Part shown: piece after piece, positions 40,628 to 40,682 of the stretch
Layout of the letters: each line of letters starts with the position of its first letter
Numbering within the stretch: the first letter of the stretch is position 1
DNA from: Bryobacteraceae bacterium
Lineage (GTDB): Bacteria; Acidobacteriota; Terriglobia; Bryobacterales; Bryobacteraceae
Reading direction: 5' to 3'
Assembly (NCBI GenBank): GCA_029975915.1
Contig: JARKOC010000533.1
Location: forward strand, 1 to 40,682
Length of the DNA stretch: 40,682 nucleotides
Notes under the pieces: model-generated
What the model saw: the letters and a program-made list of their open reading frames with translations, nothing else
Told to the model about the DNA's origin: nothing
Database searches by the model: none
Position numbers and translations under genes: made by a program

Positions 40628-40682
40628 CTACCGACGAACAGTCAGTCTCGGAATCCCGAGCGAGTCGAAATAGGCGTTGGGC
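40628..40682 (-). CDS. Group II intron reverse transcriptase/maturase, last 17 codons
   Basis: Partial at the right edge. Reads PNAYFDSLGIPRLTVRR then TAG (40628-40630), resembling C-termini of intron-encoded reverse transcriptases (PN.YF..LG). The identification rests mostly on the domain V hairpin immediately downstream; the fragment is too short for domain analysis. Confidence 0.6.
   Translation of the reverse strand, partial: PNAYFDSLGIPRLTVRR

Overview
The window is high-GC bacterial chromosome. The gene content points to an Acidobacteriota of the Solibacter/Bryobacter type: a TonB receptor with an N-terminal carboxypeptidase-regulatory domain, a DUF5107-TPR protein, an SBBP-repeat protein, three Tat-exported sulfatases, and an HTH-membrane-anchor regulator beginning LSSWKEIA. 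The lineage is inferred from family content only; no marker gene was compared.

Layout. 1-5.4 kb: 5' part of a TonB-dependent receptor (minus), a secreted DUF5107/TPR protein (minus) and aspartate-semialdehyde dehydrogenase (plus). 5.7-10 kb: two sulfatases around an exported class V aminotransferase. 10.0-15.3 kb: tRNA-Glu(CUC), an FG-GAP/VCBS protein, a large SBBP surface protein, and a small secreted protein made of seven identical 13-residue repeats. 15.4-21.8 kb (minus): an ExeA-type AAA ATPase downstream of a complete type III-A CRISPR effector operon, cas10(csm1)-csm2-csm3-csm4-csm5. The operon has no cas6, csm6, cas1/cas2 or CRISPR array here. Its Cas10 lacks the HD nuclease domain and its Csm2 carries a long disordered extension. 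22-24.6 kb: an RRM protein and a DEAD-box-type helicase whose motif II reads DEGD. 24.6-30.6 kb: PEP carboxylase, polysaccharide deacetylase, alpha/beta hydrolase, M28 peptidase. 30.7-35.4 kb: a secreted charged-helix protein divergent from a third sulfatase, then a TPR lipoprotein and an unrecognised exported protein. 35.6-40.7 kb: a GPRTxEGK-type hypothetical gene, a Tat-exported Gfo/Idh/MocA oxidoreductase, an HTH-membrane-FG-GAP regulator, a class II aldolase, and at the right edge the 3' end of a group II intron with the last codons of its reverse transcriptase.

How the genes work together. The exported sulfatases, Gfo/Idh/MocA oxidoreductase, polysaccharide deacetylase, TonB receptor and beta-propeller proteins suit a life of degrading sulfated or complex polysaccharides. 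They are scattered single transcription units, not one locus. Asd and Ppc are core metabolism (aspartate family, oxaloacetate supply). The csm operon is the clear defence module.

Best candidates for something undescribed: the seven-repeat secreted peptide (14919-15269), the stripped-down Csm operon with the adjacent ATPase, and a recurring placement of a TANNNT box 7-9 nt before start codons that suggests leaderless transcription.
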